NCBI RefSeq assembly: GCF_020075495.1
Contig: NZ_JABYQT010000004.1
Span: 62,001-126,000 of the forward strand
Length of the DNA: 64,000 nt
Direction of reading: 5' to 3'
Source of the DNA: Vreelandella aquamarina
GTDB lineage: Bacteria; Pseudomonadota; Gammaproteobacteria; Pseudomonadales; Halomonadaceae
Shown: piece after piece, positions 12,063 through 23,038 of the stretch
Layout: every line of letters starts with the position of its first letter
Numbering within the stretch: the stretch's first letter is position 1
Position numbers and translations under genes: made by a program
The notes under the pieces: model-generated
Told to the model about the DNA's origin: nothing
Database searches by the model: none
Seen by the model: only the letters and a program-made list of their open reading frames with translations

Positions 12063-12533
12063 GTGAATATCAACATGACGCTTATCGGGCAGACGATCGC
12101 CTTCGCGATCTTTGTCTGGTTTTGCATAAAGTACGTGTGGCCTCCGATCAGCAACGCGCTTCACGAGCGTCAGAAGAAGATTGCTGATGGCTTGGATGCA
12201 GCCAGTCGTGCTACCCGTGATCTTGAGCTTGCTCAAGAACGGGCAGAGCAGACGCTGCGTGAAAGCAAGGAGCAAGCTTCCCAGATTCTCGAGCAGGCCA
12301 ACAAGCGCTCTGCCCAGATGATCGAAGAAGCCCGCGAACAGGCCCGCGCTGAAGGTGAACGCCTGATGGCGAGCGCACGTTCCGAGATCGAGCTAGAAGT
12401 CAATCGCGCGAAAGAAGAGCTGCGTGCCCAGGTATCCCACCTGGCGATCGTTGGCGCTGAGCGTGTTCTAGAAGCCTCTGTCGACGAGAAAGCGCATCGC
12501 GAGCTGCTTGATAAGTTGGCCGCTGAATTGTAA
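12063..12533 (+). CDS. atpF: ATP synthase subunit b
   Basis: Peripheral stalk subunit: one N-terminal membrane helix (about residues 5-25) followed by a long charged coiled coil rich in Glu, Arg and Ala. 156 residues, as in E. coli. GTG start with AGAGG upstream. It is 11 bp before atpH. Confidence 0.96.
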   Translation: MNINMTLIGQTIAFAIFVWFCIKYVWPPISNALHERQKKIADGLDAASRATRDLELAQERAEQTLRESKEQASQILEQANKRSAQMIEEAREQARAEGERLMASARSEIELEVNRAKEELRAQVSHLAIVGAERVLEASVDEKAHRELLDKLAAEL

Positions 12534-12544
12534 GGAGGTGAATC

Positions 12545-13081
12545 ATGGCGGAATTACATACCGTCGCTCGTCCTTACGCCAAGGCGGCGTTTGAACACGC
12601 GCGTGATCATGACGCGCTTGATAGCTGGTCGCAGGCGCTTTCGTATCTTGGCGCCGCCGTGGCAGACGATGACGTGCATCGTCTGCTGGGCAGTCCGAAA
12701 ATCGAGAACGCAAAGAAAGTCGCCCTGCTCGCCGAGATGTTTCCCGAGCAGCAGAGCGGCGAGCTGACTCGCTTTCTGGAAGCCCTGGCCGACCAGGGCC
12801 GCTTGACGGCACTGCCTTCGATCGCTGAACAGTACGAGCGCCTGCGCGCCGACCACGAACAGCGTATCGAAGTCATGGTAACGTCCGCCTATGCGCTGAC
12901 GGCCGAAGAGCAGACCAAGCTAGCAAACGCGCTCAAGAAACGTCTGAATCGCGAAATCTCCATTACTACTCAGGTGGACAAGTCGCTTATCGGCGGTGTC
13001 ATCCTGCGTGCCGGCGACACCGTCATCGACGGGTCGGTACGTGGTCGATTGAACCGCCTTTCTGAAGCGCTGACCGTTTGA
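12545..13081 (+). CDS. atpH: ATP synthase subunit delta
   Basis: Links the peripheral stalk to the top of F1. 178 residues with the family N-terminus ([14 protein letters not shown]) and the C-terminal [20 protein letters not shown] block. A strong AAGGAGGTG precedes the ATG. Confidence 0.97.
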   Translation: MAELHTVARPYAKAAFEHARDHDALDSWSQALSYLGAAVADDDVHRLLGSPKIENAKKVALLAEMFPEQQSGELTRFLEALADQGRLTALPSIAEQYERLRADHEQRIEVMVTSAYALTAEEQTKLANALKKRLNREISITTQVDKSLIGGVILRAGDTVIDGSVRGRLNRLSEALTV

Positions 13082-13097
13082 GTCCGAGGGACATGGC

Positions 13098-14642
13098 ATG
13101 CAGCAACTGAATCCTTCCGAGATCAGCGACATCATCAAGCAGCGAATCGAAAAGCTTGACGTCGCATCCGAAGCCCGTAATCAGGGCACCATTGTGAGCG
13201 TTTCCGACGGTATCGTGAAAATTCACGGCCTCGAAGACGCCATGTTTGGTGAAATGATTGAATTCCCCAACAGCGTTTTCGGCATGGTACTCAACCTGGA
13301 GCGCGACTCCGTAGGTGCCGTTGTCCTGGGCGACTACCTGCTGCTTGAAGAAGGCATGACCGCCAAGTGTACCGGTCGCATTCTTGAAGTACCGGTAGGC
13401 CCTGAGCTGGTTGGCCGTGTTGTCGATGCGCTGGGTAACCCGATCGATGGCAAGGGCGACATCAACGCCAAGATGACCGACGCCGTCGAGAAAGTGGCGC
13501 CGGGCGTCATCACCCGCCAGTCGGTCGACGAGCCGATCCAGACGGGCCTGAAATCCATCGATGCCATGGTGCCGATCGGCCGCGGTCAGCGTGAGCTGAT
13601 CATCGGTGACCGCCAGATCGGTAAATCGGCCATCGCCATCGATGCGATCATCAACCAGAAAGGCAAGGGTGTGACCTGCGTCTACGTGGCCATCGGTCAG
13701 AAGCAGTCGACCATTGCCAACATCGTGCGCAAGCTCGAAGAGCACGGCGCGATGGAGCATACCATCGTGGTGGCCGCCGGTGCGGCCGACCCGGCACCCA
13801 TGCAGTTCCTGTCTGCGTATTCCGGCTGCACCATGGGCGAGTACTTCCGCGACCGTGGTGAAGACGCGATGATCGTGTATGACGATCTGTCCAAGCAGGC
13901 TGTGGCGTATCGTCAGGTATCGCTTCTGCTGCGCCGTCCGCCGGGCCGTGAAGCCTACCCGGGTGACGTGTTCTATCTCCACTCGCGTCTTCTTGAGCGC
14001 GCCGCGCGCGTCAACGCCGACTACGTCGAGAAGTTCACCAATGGTGAAGTGACCGGCAAGACGGGTTCGCTGACCGCACTGCCGATCATCGAAACCCAGG
14101 GCGGCGATGTTTCCGCGTTCGTACCCACCAACGTGATCTCGATCACCGATGGTCAGATCTTCCTGGAAACCAACCTGTTCAACTCCGGTATTCGTCCGGC
14201 GATCAACGCAGGTCTGTCGGTTTCCCGTGTCGGTGGTGCCGCGCAAACCAAGATCATCAAGAAGCTCGGCGGCAGCGTGCGTCTGGCGCTGGCTCAGTAT
14301 CGTGAGCTTGCGGCGTTCTCGCAGTTTGCCTCTGACCTCGATGAAGCCACGCGCAAGCAGCTCGAGCACGGTCAGCGTGTCACCGAGCTGATGAAGCAGA
14401 ACCAGTACTCGCCGATGTCCGTGGCAGAAATGGCTCTCTCGCTGTATGCCGCCAACGAAGGCTACCTGGATGACGTGAGCGTCGACAAGGTGCTGGACTT
14501 CGAACGTGCCCTGCACGGTTACATGAAGTCCGAGCATGGCGACCTGCTCGACAAGATCAACCAGAGCGGCGACTACAACGACGAGATTAAAGACGGCATG
14601 AAGTCGGGTCTCGAGAAGTTCAAGGCGACTCAGAGCTGGTAA
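13098..14642 (+). CDS. atpA: ATP synthase subunit alpha
   Basis: Non-catalytic nucleotide-binding F1 subunit. 514 residues; P-loop [13 protein letters not shown], Walker B region [16 protein letters not shown] and the [20 protein letters not shown] signature. A hairpin (14649-14666) separates it from atpG. Confidence 0.98.
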   Translation: MQQLNPSEISDIIKQRIEKLDVASEARNQGTIVSVSDGIVKIHGLEDAMFGEMIEFPNSVFGMVLNLERDSVGAVVLGDYLLLEEGMTAKCTGRILEVPVGPELVGRVVDALGNPIDGKGDINAKMTDAVEKVAPGVITRQSVDEPIQTGLKSIDAMVPIGRGQRELIIGDRQIGKSAIAIDAIINQKGKGVTCVYVAIGQKQSTIANIVRKLEEHGAMEHTIVVAAGAADPAPMQFLSAYSGCTMGEYFRDRGEDAMIVYDDLSKQAVAYRQVSLLLRRPPGREAYPGDVFYLHSRLLERAARVNADYVEKFTNGEVTGKTGSLTALPIIETQGGDVSAFVPTNVISITDGQIFLETNLFNSGIRPAINAGLSVSRVGGAAQTKIIKKLGGSVRLALAQYRELAAFSQFASDLDEATRKQLEHGQRVTELMKQNQYSPMSVAEMALSLYAANEGYLDDVSVDKVLDFERALHGYMKSEHGDLLDKINQSGDYNDEIKDGMKSGLEKFKATQSW

Positions 14643-14648
14643 TGTCTG

Positions 14649-14666
14649 GCCCGCCTCCGGGCGGGC
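14649..14666 (+). terminator. Intercistronic hairpin between atpA and atpG
   Basis: GCCCGCC (14649-14655) pairs with GGCGGGC (14660-14666) around TCCG. No T run follows, so it more likely tunes mRNA stability than ends transcription. Confidence 0.45.
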
Positions 14667-14707
14667 TTGCCTACTTTCTGAGAGCCACGAACGAAGGGTA
14701 GATCGCT

Positions 14708-15592
14708 ATGGCAGCTGCAAAAGAGATACGCGCCCAGATCGGGAGCATCAAGAATACGCAGAAGATCACCAGCGCCATGGAAATGGTGGCTGCATCGAAA
14801 ATGCGTAAAGCACAAGATCTAATGAAGGCCAGCCAGCCTTACGCCAAGCAGATCCGTAACGTGGTAGGCCACCTGGCTAACGCCAACCCCGAATACACGC
14901 ACGACTACATGATCGAGCGTAACGAGGTGAAGCGCGTTGGTTATATCGTGGTTTCCACCGACCGTGGCCTGTGCGGCGGACTGAACGTCAACCTGTTCAA
15001 GGCCGTGGTGAAAGACGCCGTGGCCTGGAAACAGGAAGGCGCCGAGCTGGACTTCTGTGCCCTTGGCTCCAAGGCCGGTGCTTTCTTCCGCAACTATGGC
15101 GGCAATCTGATTGCGGCCAAGAGTGGCATGGGAGAGAAGCCGACCGTCGAGGGTTTGATCGGTAGTATCAAGGTCATGCTCGAAGCGTATGATGAAGGAC
15201 GACTCGATCGCCTGTTCGTGGTGTACAACGAATTCGTCAACACCATGACGCAGAAGCCGGTGGTTCGTCAGCTTCTTCCGCTATCGCCCGACATGGGTGT
15301 CAGCGAGCACGACGAAGAAAACGCCCGTCCCGGAAGTTGGGACTACCTGTATGAACCGGATGCCAAGGCGTTGCTTGATAGCCTGCTGGTTCGCTTCGTC
15401 GAATCACAGGTGTATCAGGCGGTAGTCGAAAACGGTGCCTGCGAACAGGCAGCCCGTATGATCGCCATGAAGAGCGCCACCGATAACGCAGGCAACCTGA
15501 TTGATGATCTGGAAATGGTCTATAACAAGGCCCGCCAGGCTGCCATCACCCAGGAAATTTCCGAAATTGTCGGCGGCGCTTCAGCCGTATAA
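14708..15592 (+). CDS. atpG: ATP synthase subunit gamma
   Basis: Central rotating shaft of F1. 294 residues; N-terminal helix [20 protein letters not shown] and C-terminal helix [20 protein letters not shown] form the coiled coil. Slightly longer than the E. coli subunit (287), with the extra residues likely in the [11 protein letters not shown] Rossmann part or loops. Confidence 0.97.
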   Translation: MAAAKEIRAQIGSIKNTQKITSAMEMVAASKMRKAQDLMKASQPYAKQIRNVVGHLANANPEYTHDYMIERNEVKRVGYIVVSTDRGLCGGLNVNLFKAVVKDAVAWKQEGAELDFCALGSKAGAFFRNYGGNLIAAKSGMGEKPTVEGLIGSIKVMLEAYDEGRLDRLFVVYNEFVNTMTQKPVVRQLLPLSPDMGVSEHDEENARPGSWDYLYEPDAKALLDSLLVRFVESQVYQAVVENGACEQAARMIAMKSATDNAGNLIDDLEMVYNKARQAAITQEISEIVGGASAV

Positions 15593-17044
<1,452 letters not shown>

Positions 17045-17068
17045 TCCCGTTCATTAGGGGGATTCGCT

Positions 17069-17497
17069 ATGGCGAATAGCTTCACTTGCAATATCGTCAG
17101 CGCGGAGGCATCTATCTTCTCGGGCACCGTCGAGCAGGTAGTGGCTTCTGGATTGATGGGTGACCTGGGCATCTTGCCGGGTCACGCACCGCTTTTGACC
17201 GAGCTTCAGCCGGGCCCGATCCGTGTGATCCACGATGGCGGCAAGGAAGAGAACTTCTTTGTCTCGGGCGGCTTCATGGAAGTCCAGCCCGATGTCGTGA
17301 CGATCCTGGCCGATGCGGCGTCCCGGGCAAGCGACCTCGACGAGGCCGCTGCCGAAGAAGCACGCCAGCAAGCGCTGCAAGCCTTCAACGAGAAGTCAGC
17401 CGAGCTTGACTATACTCGTGCGGCGGCAGAGCTTGCCGAAGCCGTTGCTCAGCTGCGAACGATTCAGCAGCTGCGCAAGAAGGCGGGTAAAGGCTAG
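17069..17497 (+). CDS. atpC: ATP synthase subunit epsilon
   Basis: Regulatory F1 subunit: N-terminal beta barrel ([24 protein letters not shown]) and C-terminal helical hairpin. 142 residues. It is last gene of the operon and is followed by a very strong terminator. Confidence 0.97.
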   Translation: MANSFTCNIVSAEASIFSGTVEQVVASGLMGDLGILPGHAPLLTELQPGPIRVIHDGGKEENFFVSGGFMEVQPDVVTILADAASRASDLDEAAAEEARQQALQAFNEKSAELDYTRAAAELAEAVAQLRTIQQLRKKAGKG

Positions 17498-17518
17498 AAA
17501 CGCCGCTGGCGTTCATGA

Positions 17519-17561
17519 AACGCTCCTTGAACCCGTGCAGGGTTTAAGGAGCGTTTTTTTT
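17519..17561 (+). terminator. Terminator of the atp operon
   Basis: A 16-bp stem: AACGCTCCTTGAACCC (17519-17534) with GGGTTTAAGGAGCGTT (17540-17555), one G-T pair, loop GTGCA, then a T run to 17561. A textbook Rho-independent terminator. Confidence 0.93.
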
Positions 17562-17622
17562 GTTTGCTACTATGCTGCGTACGCAACGGCGTAGTGCTGG
17601 TTGGCAACCGAGGAGGAGAGCG

Positions 17623-19005
17623 ATGGCATTGAATGAGGAAACCCTGCAGGCGCTGAAAGCCGAGCTGCTCGACGAGCTGGGAAAAGAGACGCCAAGCAAG
17701 GAACAACTGTCGGGCCGTCTGGCGGAGATTCGCTCAGCCGATATCGGCGAAGTGCTCGAAGAGCTGATCGAGGAAGACGAAGAGCTGTCGGCGGCGCTGG
17801 CGGTGCTGAACGTGCTGTCCACCGAGCGGGCAGCCAACGTGCTGGGTTATCTGCCCGGCGAGAGCCAGCTCGAAGTCGTCGGAAAGTTCTCCGATACCCA
17901 GGTGTTGAAGCTTTTAGAGGAGATGGGCTCGGACGAGCGGGTCGATCTGTTCAATCTGCTCGACGATGACCGCCGTGAGGCGCTGCTGCGGCGCATGGCC
18001 CATCAGGAGCGCGAGGATCTCAAGCGCCTGTCGAGCTATGAAGAGGGCACTGCCGGCGCCATCATGACCTCTGACTATGTCGCCATAGCCAGTGGCATGA
18101 CGGTGTCGCAGGCACTGATGCGGGTACGCCAGACGGCGCCTGACGCCGAAACGGTCTATCAGCTTTACATTCTGGCAAGCGATGGCCAGCTGATCGGCAC
18201 CATGTCGCTGCGCCAGCTGATGGTGGCGCGACCGGGTGCGCTGGTCGATGACATCATGATCAAGGATGTGATCAGAACCGTTGTCGATGAAGCGCAGGAA
18301 GAGGCGGCGCGAATCGTGGCTCGCTACGACCTGCTGGCGCTACCGGTCATTGATGCCGAAAACCGCATGGTGGGGATCATCACCCACGATGACGCGATGG
18401 ACGTGGCCGAGTCCGAGGCGACCGAAGATATCCACAAGGGGATGTCCATCGGCCAGCTGGAGGATGGCGTCAGCCGCGTGCCGCTGTGGAGCCTTTACCG
18501 TAAACGGGTCACCTGGCTGGTACTGCTGGTGTTTGCCAACCTGTTTTCCGGCGCGGGCATTGCCTACTTCGAGGATATCATTGCCGCTCAGGTCGCCCTG
18601 GTATTCTTCTTGCCGCTTCTGATCGGCAGCGGCGGTAACGCCGGCGCCCAGGCCGCCACCCTGATGGTACGCGGGATGGCTACCGGCGATATTGGCGTGA
18701 AGGACTGGAGCAAGATGCTTGGCCGAGAGCTTCTGGTGGCCGGGTCGCTGGGACTCACCATGGCGATCGCCGTGGCGCCGATCGGTATCTTCCGCGGCGG
18801 TGAGGCCGTTGCCATGGTGGTGGCGCTGAGCATGGTGGCCATCGTGCTGTTCGGCAGCCTCATCGGCATGTGCCTGCCTTTCGTGCTCGAACGCTTCAAG
18901 GTCGACCCGGCCACCGCCTCGGCACCGCTGGTGACCACCCTGATCGACGCCACCGGCGTATTGATCTACTTCACCATCGCGACCGCCATTCTTTCCCAGC
19001 TGTAA
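17623..19005 (+). CDS. mgtE: Magnesium transporter MgtE
   Basis: Mg2+ channel of the inner membrane gated by cytosolic Mg2+. About 460 residues: N-terminal superhelical domain (to about 130), two CBS domains (about 135-260; LYILASDGQLIGTMSLRQL and IDAENRMVGIITHDD), a linker helix and a C-terminal membrane domain with five segments including the PLLIGSGGNAGAQAATLMVRG pore motif. The frame is open further upstream, but ATG 17623 has GAGGAGGAG and gives the family length. Confidence 0.93.
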   Translation: MALNEETLQALKAELLDELGKETPSKEQLSGRLAEIRSADIGEVLEELIEEDEELSAALAVLNVLSTERAANVLGYLPGESQLEVVGKFSDTQVLKLLEEMGSDERVDLFNLLDDDRREALLRRMAHQEREDLKRLSSYEEGTAGAIMTSDYVAIASGMTVSQALMRVRQTAPDAETVYQLYILASDGQLIGTMSLRQLMVARPGALVDDIMIKDVIRTVVDEAQEEAARIVARYDLLALPVIDAENRMVGIITHDDAMDVAESEATEDIHKGMSIGQLEDGVSRVPLWSLYRKRVTWLVLLVFANLFSGAGIAYFEDIIAAQVALVFFLPLLIGSGGNAGAQAATLMVRGMATGDIGVKDWSKMLGRELLVAGSLGLTMAIAVAPIGIFRGGEAVAMVVALSMVAIVLFGSLIGMCLPFVLERFKVDPATASAPLVTTLIDATGVLIYFTIATAILSQL

Positions 19006-19018
19006 ATCCGGGCTTTAC

Positions 19019-19042
19019 GGGTACGGCCCTAGCGCCGTACCC
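19019..19042. terminator. Bidirectional hairpin between mgtE and the PAP2 gene
   Basis: GGGTACGGC (19019-19027) pairs with GCCGTACCC (19034-19042) around a 6-nt loop. It lies between convergent genes and its loop contains the stop codon of the minus-strand gene. Confidence 0.55.
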
Positions 19043-19628
19043 AGCCGCGGTTGATCAGTGGCGAGAACACTCGGTGATAGCACTTCACCGCAACGCGCTC
19101 ATAAAGCGGCATTACCAGCCAGGCACGGCCTATTGCTGTCAGCGCGGCGGCTACCGGGGCGAGCATCAGCGCACCGATCATGTCCTGGGGAAAGTGAATG
19201 CCCAGAAAGATCCTGGCCCAGGCTACCGGCAGCGCCAGCACCAGCAGGCAGCGGCCGATGCGCCTAGTATGATCGTGAAGCGTCAGGCTGAACGCCACGG
19301 TCAGCATGATCGTCAGGTGGTTGCTGGGAAAGGCGGGCGTGGCGGCATGCGCTTGAAGATACTCGCCGATGGGCACCATGAAAGGACGTGGCAGGGGCCA
19401 TAGCACACCGATGATCCAACTGGCCGTCAGCGCTAGCAGCGTGGCGATGAACGCTTCCAGAACCGCATGCTTGTACTGTTCATTGCCGAGCAGCCAGCCA
19501 ATGACAAGAAGCACCGGGACCACAAGGATGATGTCCGAAGCGCACCAGTGGGCAATCGTTACCAGCCAGGCTGGGGAGTCGGGCGGCGAGTTGAGCAGGT
19601 CAAAAAGCACGAGATTGAGCGTGTCCAT
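19029..19628 (-). CDS. PAP2-superfamily membrane phosphatase (BcrC-like)
   Basis: Integral membrane lipid phosphatase, 199 residues, with the three PAP2 signatures: an LPRPF block (KxxxxxxRP equivalent, the Lys replaced), PSNH (PSGH equivalent) and RIFLGIHFPQD (RxxxxGxHxxxD). BcrC-type members dephosphorylate undecaprenyl pyrophosphate in the periplasm, so it may be a second enzyme beside UppP encoded at 21098. Substrate is inferred from the family; other lipid phosphates remain possible. Confidence 0.8.
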   Translation of the reverse strand: MDTLNLVLFDLLNSPPDSPAWLVTIAHWCASDIILVVPVLLVIGWLLGNEQYKHAVLEAFIATLLALTASWIIGVLWPLPRPFMVPIGEYLQAHAATPAFPSNHLTIMLTVAFSLTLHDHTRRIGRCLLVLALPVAWARIFLGIHFPQDMIGALMLAPVAAALTAIGRAWLVMPLYERVAVKCYHRVFSPLINRGWVRR

Positions 19629-19709
19629 GGGGTCCAGAGCGTCATGATCGATGAGAGATGAAAGGCGTGACGCTATAGGACCGCGTTTCTCGCTGAGCGT
19701 TCTGGCTGG

Positions 19710-20903
19710 CTAGCGCATCGAGCTGCTGGCCGCGCGGGTAATGAACATCACTTCCACGTGCCCAAGCCACGGGATATCGCTGGCCAGGGCCTTCAACTGG
19801 CTGGCCAGGCACTGGGGAGGCTGGTTGACCGCATCGTCGATGATCAGCGATACCGATACCTTGTCATCCAGGTAGTGCAACTGCAGCTCGTTCAGCGTGC
19901 GCCACACCGGATGGAGGTACCAGCGCTCGTTGAGCGCCGCTTCGACAGCCGGGCGCAGCGGCAGGCCGGGCAGGCGGCTCGGGTCGCCTTCGCCGGCGTC
20001 ATCCTCGGGGTCGACGTGAAAGATGACGTCGGTCAGCAGCGGGAATTCGTGGCGCAGGCGGCGGCTGACTTCATTGCCGATCTCGTGAGCTTCCGAGACG
20101 GTGATCTTGGGCCCGACCACCACGTGCAGATCGACCATCACCCAGCCCGCCGACTGGCGGGTGCGCAAGTCATGGACGCTATCCACGCCCGGTACGCTGC
20201 AGGCCACATCGTGCATCTGCTGCTGCACATCCTCGGGCAGGGCGGTGTCGACCAGCTCCCGGGCCGACTCCCATAGAAGATCCCAGCCCACCTTGCCTAC
20301 CAGCAGGCCAACCACGATGGCTGCCACCGCGTCCAGCCAGCCTACACCGAACTGAGCGCCGACCAGCGCTACCAGCACCACGGCGGTCGAGAGCGCGTCA
20401 CTGCGCGAGTGCCAGGCATTGGCTTCCAGCAGGCGCGACTGAATACGTTTGGCCACCCGCATGGTGTAGCGGAATATCCACTCCTTGCTGATAAGTGCAA
20501 TAAACGTGATCGCAATCGCCACCATGCCCGGCGCGGTCACCTCGGTGCCACTGAACAGCCGTGTCAGGCTCGACCAGGCGATACCCCCGGCCACGAAGAT
20601 CAGCACGCTGCCGAGCAGCAGAGTAGTCAGCGTCTCGATACGCCCATGCCCGTAATGGTGGTCGTTATCCGGCTCCTGGCGGCCATAATGAATGGCGGCG
20701 AGCACGAAACCATCGGTCACCAGATCCGACAGCGAGTGGATACCGTCGGCAATCAGGGCCGCCGAGCCTACGAAAAACCCGACGGCCACCTTTACGACGC
20801 TGAGCACGCCGTCAAGCCACGCGCCGATATAGGTTACACGCTTGGCGGTGTGACTATCTTGCTCACGGTCGGGAACCACTGGCGTTTCAACGGTCTGAGA
20901 CAT
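19710..20903 (-). CDS. Cation diffusion facilitator family metal exporter
   Basis: Proton-coupled divalent metal efflux protein of the inner membrane, 397 residues. The two metal-site HxxxD motifs are visible in ADGIHSLSDLVTDG and NAWHSRSDALST, with six predicted membrane segments and a long C-terminal cytoplasmic domain (about residue 215 onward). A His-rich YGRQEPDNDHHYGHGR loop sits between helices 2 and 3. The tail is longer than FieF (300 residues), with an extra ~90 residues after the usual domain. Metal (Zn, Fe or Mn) not deducible. Confidence 0.87.
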   Translation of the reverse strand: MSQTVETPVVPDREQDSHTAKRVTYIGAWLDGVLSVVKVAVGFFVGSAALIADGIHSLSDLVTDGFVLAAIHYGRQEPDNDHHYGHGRIETLTTLLLGSVLIFVAGGIAWSSLTRLFSGTEVTAPGMVAIAITFIALISKEWIFRYTMRVAKRIQSRLLEANAWHSRSDALSTAVVLVALVGAQFGVGWLDAVAAIVVGLLVGKVGWDLLWESARELVDTALPEDVQQQMHDVACSVPGVDSVHDLRTRQSAGWVMVDLHVVVGPKITVSEAHEIGNEVSRRLRHEFPLLTDVIFHVDPEDDAGEGDPSRLPGLPLRPAVEAALNERWYLHPVWRTLNELQLHYLDDKVSVSLIIDDAVNQPPQCLASQLKALASDIPWLGHVEVMFITRAASSSMR

Positions 20904-20972
20904 GGAATACCTGAGGGCACGCGTTCGATAAAACGTTATTGTAGCGCACCGCTTGATGATCCCTTAAGCCCT

Positions 20973-21000
20973 TTGCGACGCGTATTCGCTTTCGTATAAC
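20973..21000 (+). promoter_or_regulatory. Possible promoter upstream of uppP
   Basis: TTGCGA (20973-20978) and TATAAC (20995-21000), 16-bp spacer, about 100 bp before uppP in the divergent gap with the CDF gene. Pattern match only. Confidence 0.35.
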
Positions 21001-21097
21001 GTGATACGACAATGGCCCTGGCGGACAAGCGCCCGATGGAGGTGTATCCTTGTGCGCCATTGTCATTCAACAACTTTTTGCCCGTACAGGATGACCC

Positions 21098-21898
21098 ATG
21101 GAGTGGTTACAGATTGTGGTGCTTGCCGCAGTGCAAGGGCTCACCGAGTTTTTACCCGTTTCAAGCTCTGCCCACTTGATTCTAGTGCCGGTTTTGACCA
21201 ACTGGGAAGACCAGGGACTCGCCTTTGACGTGGCGCTTCATGTGGGAAGCCTGGCCGCTGTCATGATCTACTTTCGAAAGGAAATCCTGCAAATAGCAGA
21301 CAGCAGTTTCAAGGTAATGAAGGGCGGCGAGATCGACAAGGATGCTCGCTTGGGTTTCTGGATTGTCGTTGCTACCCTGCCCGTCTGTATTATCGGCTTT
21401 CTTCTTCAAGACGCCATCTCGCTATACATGCGCTCGACGCTGATCATCGGTATCAGCTTGATCGGTTTTGGCCTGCTGCTGGGCTATGCCGACTACGCCA
21501 GACGCGGCACCCAGACCGAGTACCAGATCGGCTGGAAGGAAGTGTTGATCATCGGCTTCTCCCAGGCGCTTGCCCTGATACCCGGCACGTCACGTTCGGG
21601 CATCAGCATGACCGCCGCCCTGCTGGTCGGCATGAGTCGTGAAGCCGCCGCCCGGTTCTCCTTTTTACTCTCCATTCCGGTCATCATGCTGGCAGGCGGG
21701 CTCGAAGCCATCAAGCTTCTCCGCCAGCCTCAGGCCATCGATTGGCTTTCGCTGTCTGCCGGTACGCTGCTATCCGGCGTAGCGGCCTATCTATGCATTC
21801 ACTATTTTCTGGTGGTGATCAAGAAAATGGGCATGCAGCCTTTCGTCATCTATCGCGTACTGTTTGGTGCGTGGCTTATCTGGTTTTTTCACTTCTAG
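21098..21898 (+). CDS. uppP: Undecaprenyl-diphosphatase (BacA type)
   Basis: Recycles the lipid carrier of peptidoglycan synthesis by removing a phosphate from undecaprenyl pyrophosphate. 266 residues with the two hallmark regions: AVQGLTEFLPVSSSAHL and PGTSRSGISMTAALLVGMSR. It begins a plus-strand run with apbE, glmU and glmS; apbE starts 9 bp after its stop. Confidence 0.95.
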   Translation: MEWLQIVVLAAVQGLTEFLPVSSSAHLILVPVLTNWEDQGLAFDVALHVGSLAAVMIYFRKEILQIADSSFKVMKGGEIDKDARLGFWIVVATLPVCIIGFLLQDAISLYMRSTLIIGISLIGFGLLLGYADYARRGTQTEYQIGWKEVLIIGFSQALALIPGTSRSGISMTAALLVGMSREAAARFSFLLSIPVIMLAGGLEAIKLLRQPQAIDWLSLSAGTLLSGVAAYLCIHYFLVVIKKMGMQPFVIYRVLFGAWLIWFFHF

Positions 21899-21907
21899 AG
21901 CGAACTC

Positions 21908-23038
21908 ATGATCTCATCAATGCCTGGGTCGACGCGGTTGATCAAACATGCGGCTTTTGCCGCTGCCCTTGTACTCCTGGCCGGCTGTTCGGAAAAGGAC
22001 CGCCCGCTTGAGTCTCCGGTACGCCTGGAGGGAGGGATCTTTGGCACCTTCTACCAGGTCTCGATCAACGCTCCTTTGACCCAGGAGCAGGCCGATCAGC
22101 TGGAAAGCGGGTTCATGGCCGAGCTTGAAAGCGTCGATGCCGCCATGTCCACCTACCGCGACGACTCTGAACTCAGCGTCTTCAACCAGGCACCGCTTGA
22201 CCAGTGGCAGCCCTTGTCCAACGAGCTGATCGAAGTACTGGCCATCAGCCGTTCGATAGCCGAAGAGAGCAACGGCGCCTTTGACGTGACCGTGGGTGAT
22301 CTGGTCAACCTGTGGAGCTTTGGCCCCGAGGCGCGCCCCAAGGAGATCCCCTCCGAGGCGCTGCTTGATGAGCGCCTGGCCCAGGTCGGCTTCGACGCGG
22401 TGGAAGTGGATACCCAGGCCATGCAGGCGCGCCGCGACCGCGATGTTTACGTGGACCTTTCCGGCGTTGCCAAGGGGCATGCCACCGACCGTGTCGCGGC
22501 CTATCTGGACAAGGAAGGAATCGAGAATTACCTGATCAACCTGGGTGGAGACATGCTGGCGCGCGGCTATCGCGACGATCAGCAGACGCCCTGGCGTGTC
22601 GGGATCGAAACCCCGCAGTCAGGTGCGCCCCAGGCACAGCATGTCGTGCCGCTTCACGATATATCGGTAGCCACGTCGGGTGACTATCGCAACTACTTCG
22701 AGGCTGACGGCCAGCGTTTCTCGCATACCATCGACCCGCGTACCGGCCGCCCGGTCACCCACAAGCTGGCCTCGGTATCGGTATTTCACCCCTCCAACGC
22801 CTGGGCCGATGCCTGGGCAACGGCACTGCTGGTGGTGGGGGAGGAGGCCGGCATGAGCATGGCCGTCGATCACGATCTGAGTACCTTGATGCTGCTGCGT
22901 GACGGCGACCATTGGCAGAGTGTCGCAAGCCCTGCCTTTGTGGATTATTTTGGCAAAGACCTGGTCGATGAACTGGGCATCGAGCCGTGGGTAGACCCTA
23001 ACGCGCGCGCAACACAAGAAGGTAATCAGGATGCATAA
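21908..23038 (+). CDS. apbE: FAD:protein FMN transferase, lipoprotein
   Basis: Covalently attaches FMN to Thr residues of target proteins such as Nqr/Rnf subunits, acting on the periplasmic side. The N-terminus is a lipoprotein signal ending LLAGC (lipobox Cys about residue 26). ApbE features follow: a GGIFGTFYQV opening, VDLSGVAKGHATDRVAAYL, INLGGDMLARG, and HTIDPRTGRPV. 376 residues. Its 3' end overlaps the glmU start by 8 bp. Confidence 0.93.
   Translation: MISSMPGSTRLIKHAAFAAALVLLAGCSEKDRPLESPVRLEGGIFGTFYQVSINAPLTQEQADQLESGFMAELESVDAAMSTYRDDSELSVFNQAPLDQWQPLSNELIEVLAISRSIAEESNGAFDVTVGDLVNLWSFGPEARPKEIPSEALLDERLAQVGFDAVEVDTQAMQARRDRDVYVDLSGVAKGHATDRVAAYLDKEGIENYLINLGGDMLARGYRDDQQTPWRVGIETPQSGAPQAQHVVPLHDISVATSGDYRNYFEADGQRFSHTIDPRTGRPVTHKLASVSVFHPSNAWADAWATALLVVGEEAGMSMAVDHDLSTLMLLRDGDHWQSVASPAFVDYFGKDLVDELGIEPWVDPNARATQEGNQDA

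Noticed and set aside
13023-14537. Long open frame (504 codons) antisense to atpA
   Set aside because: Composition is a His/Gly/Val-rich reverse image of a GC-rich gene; no family motif; atpA on the other strand is certain.
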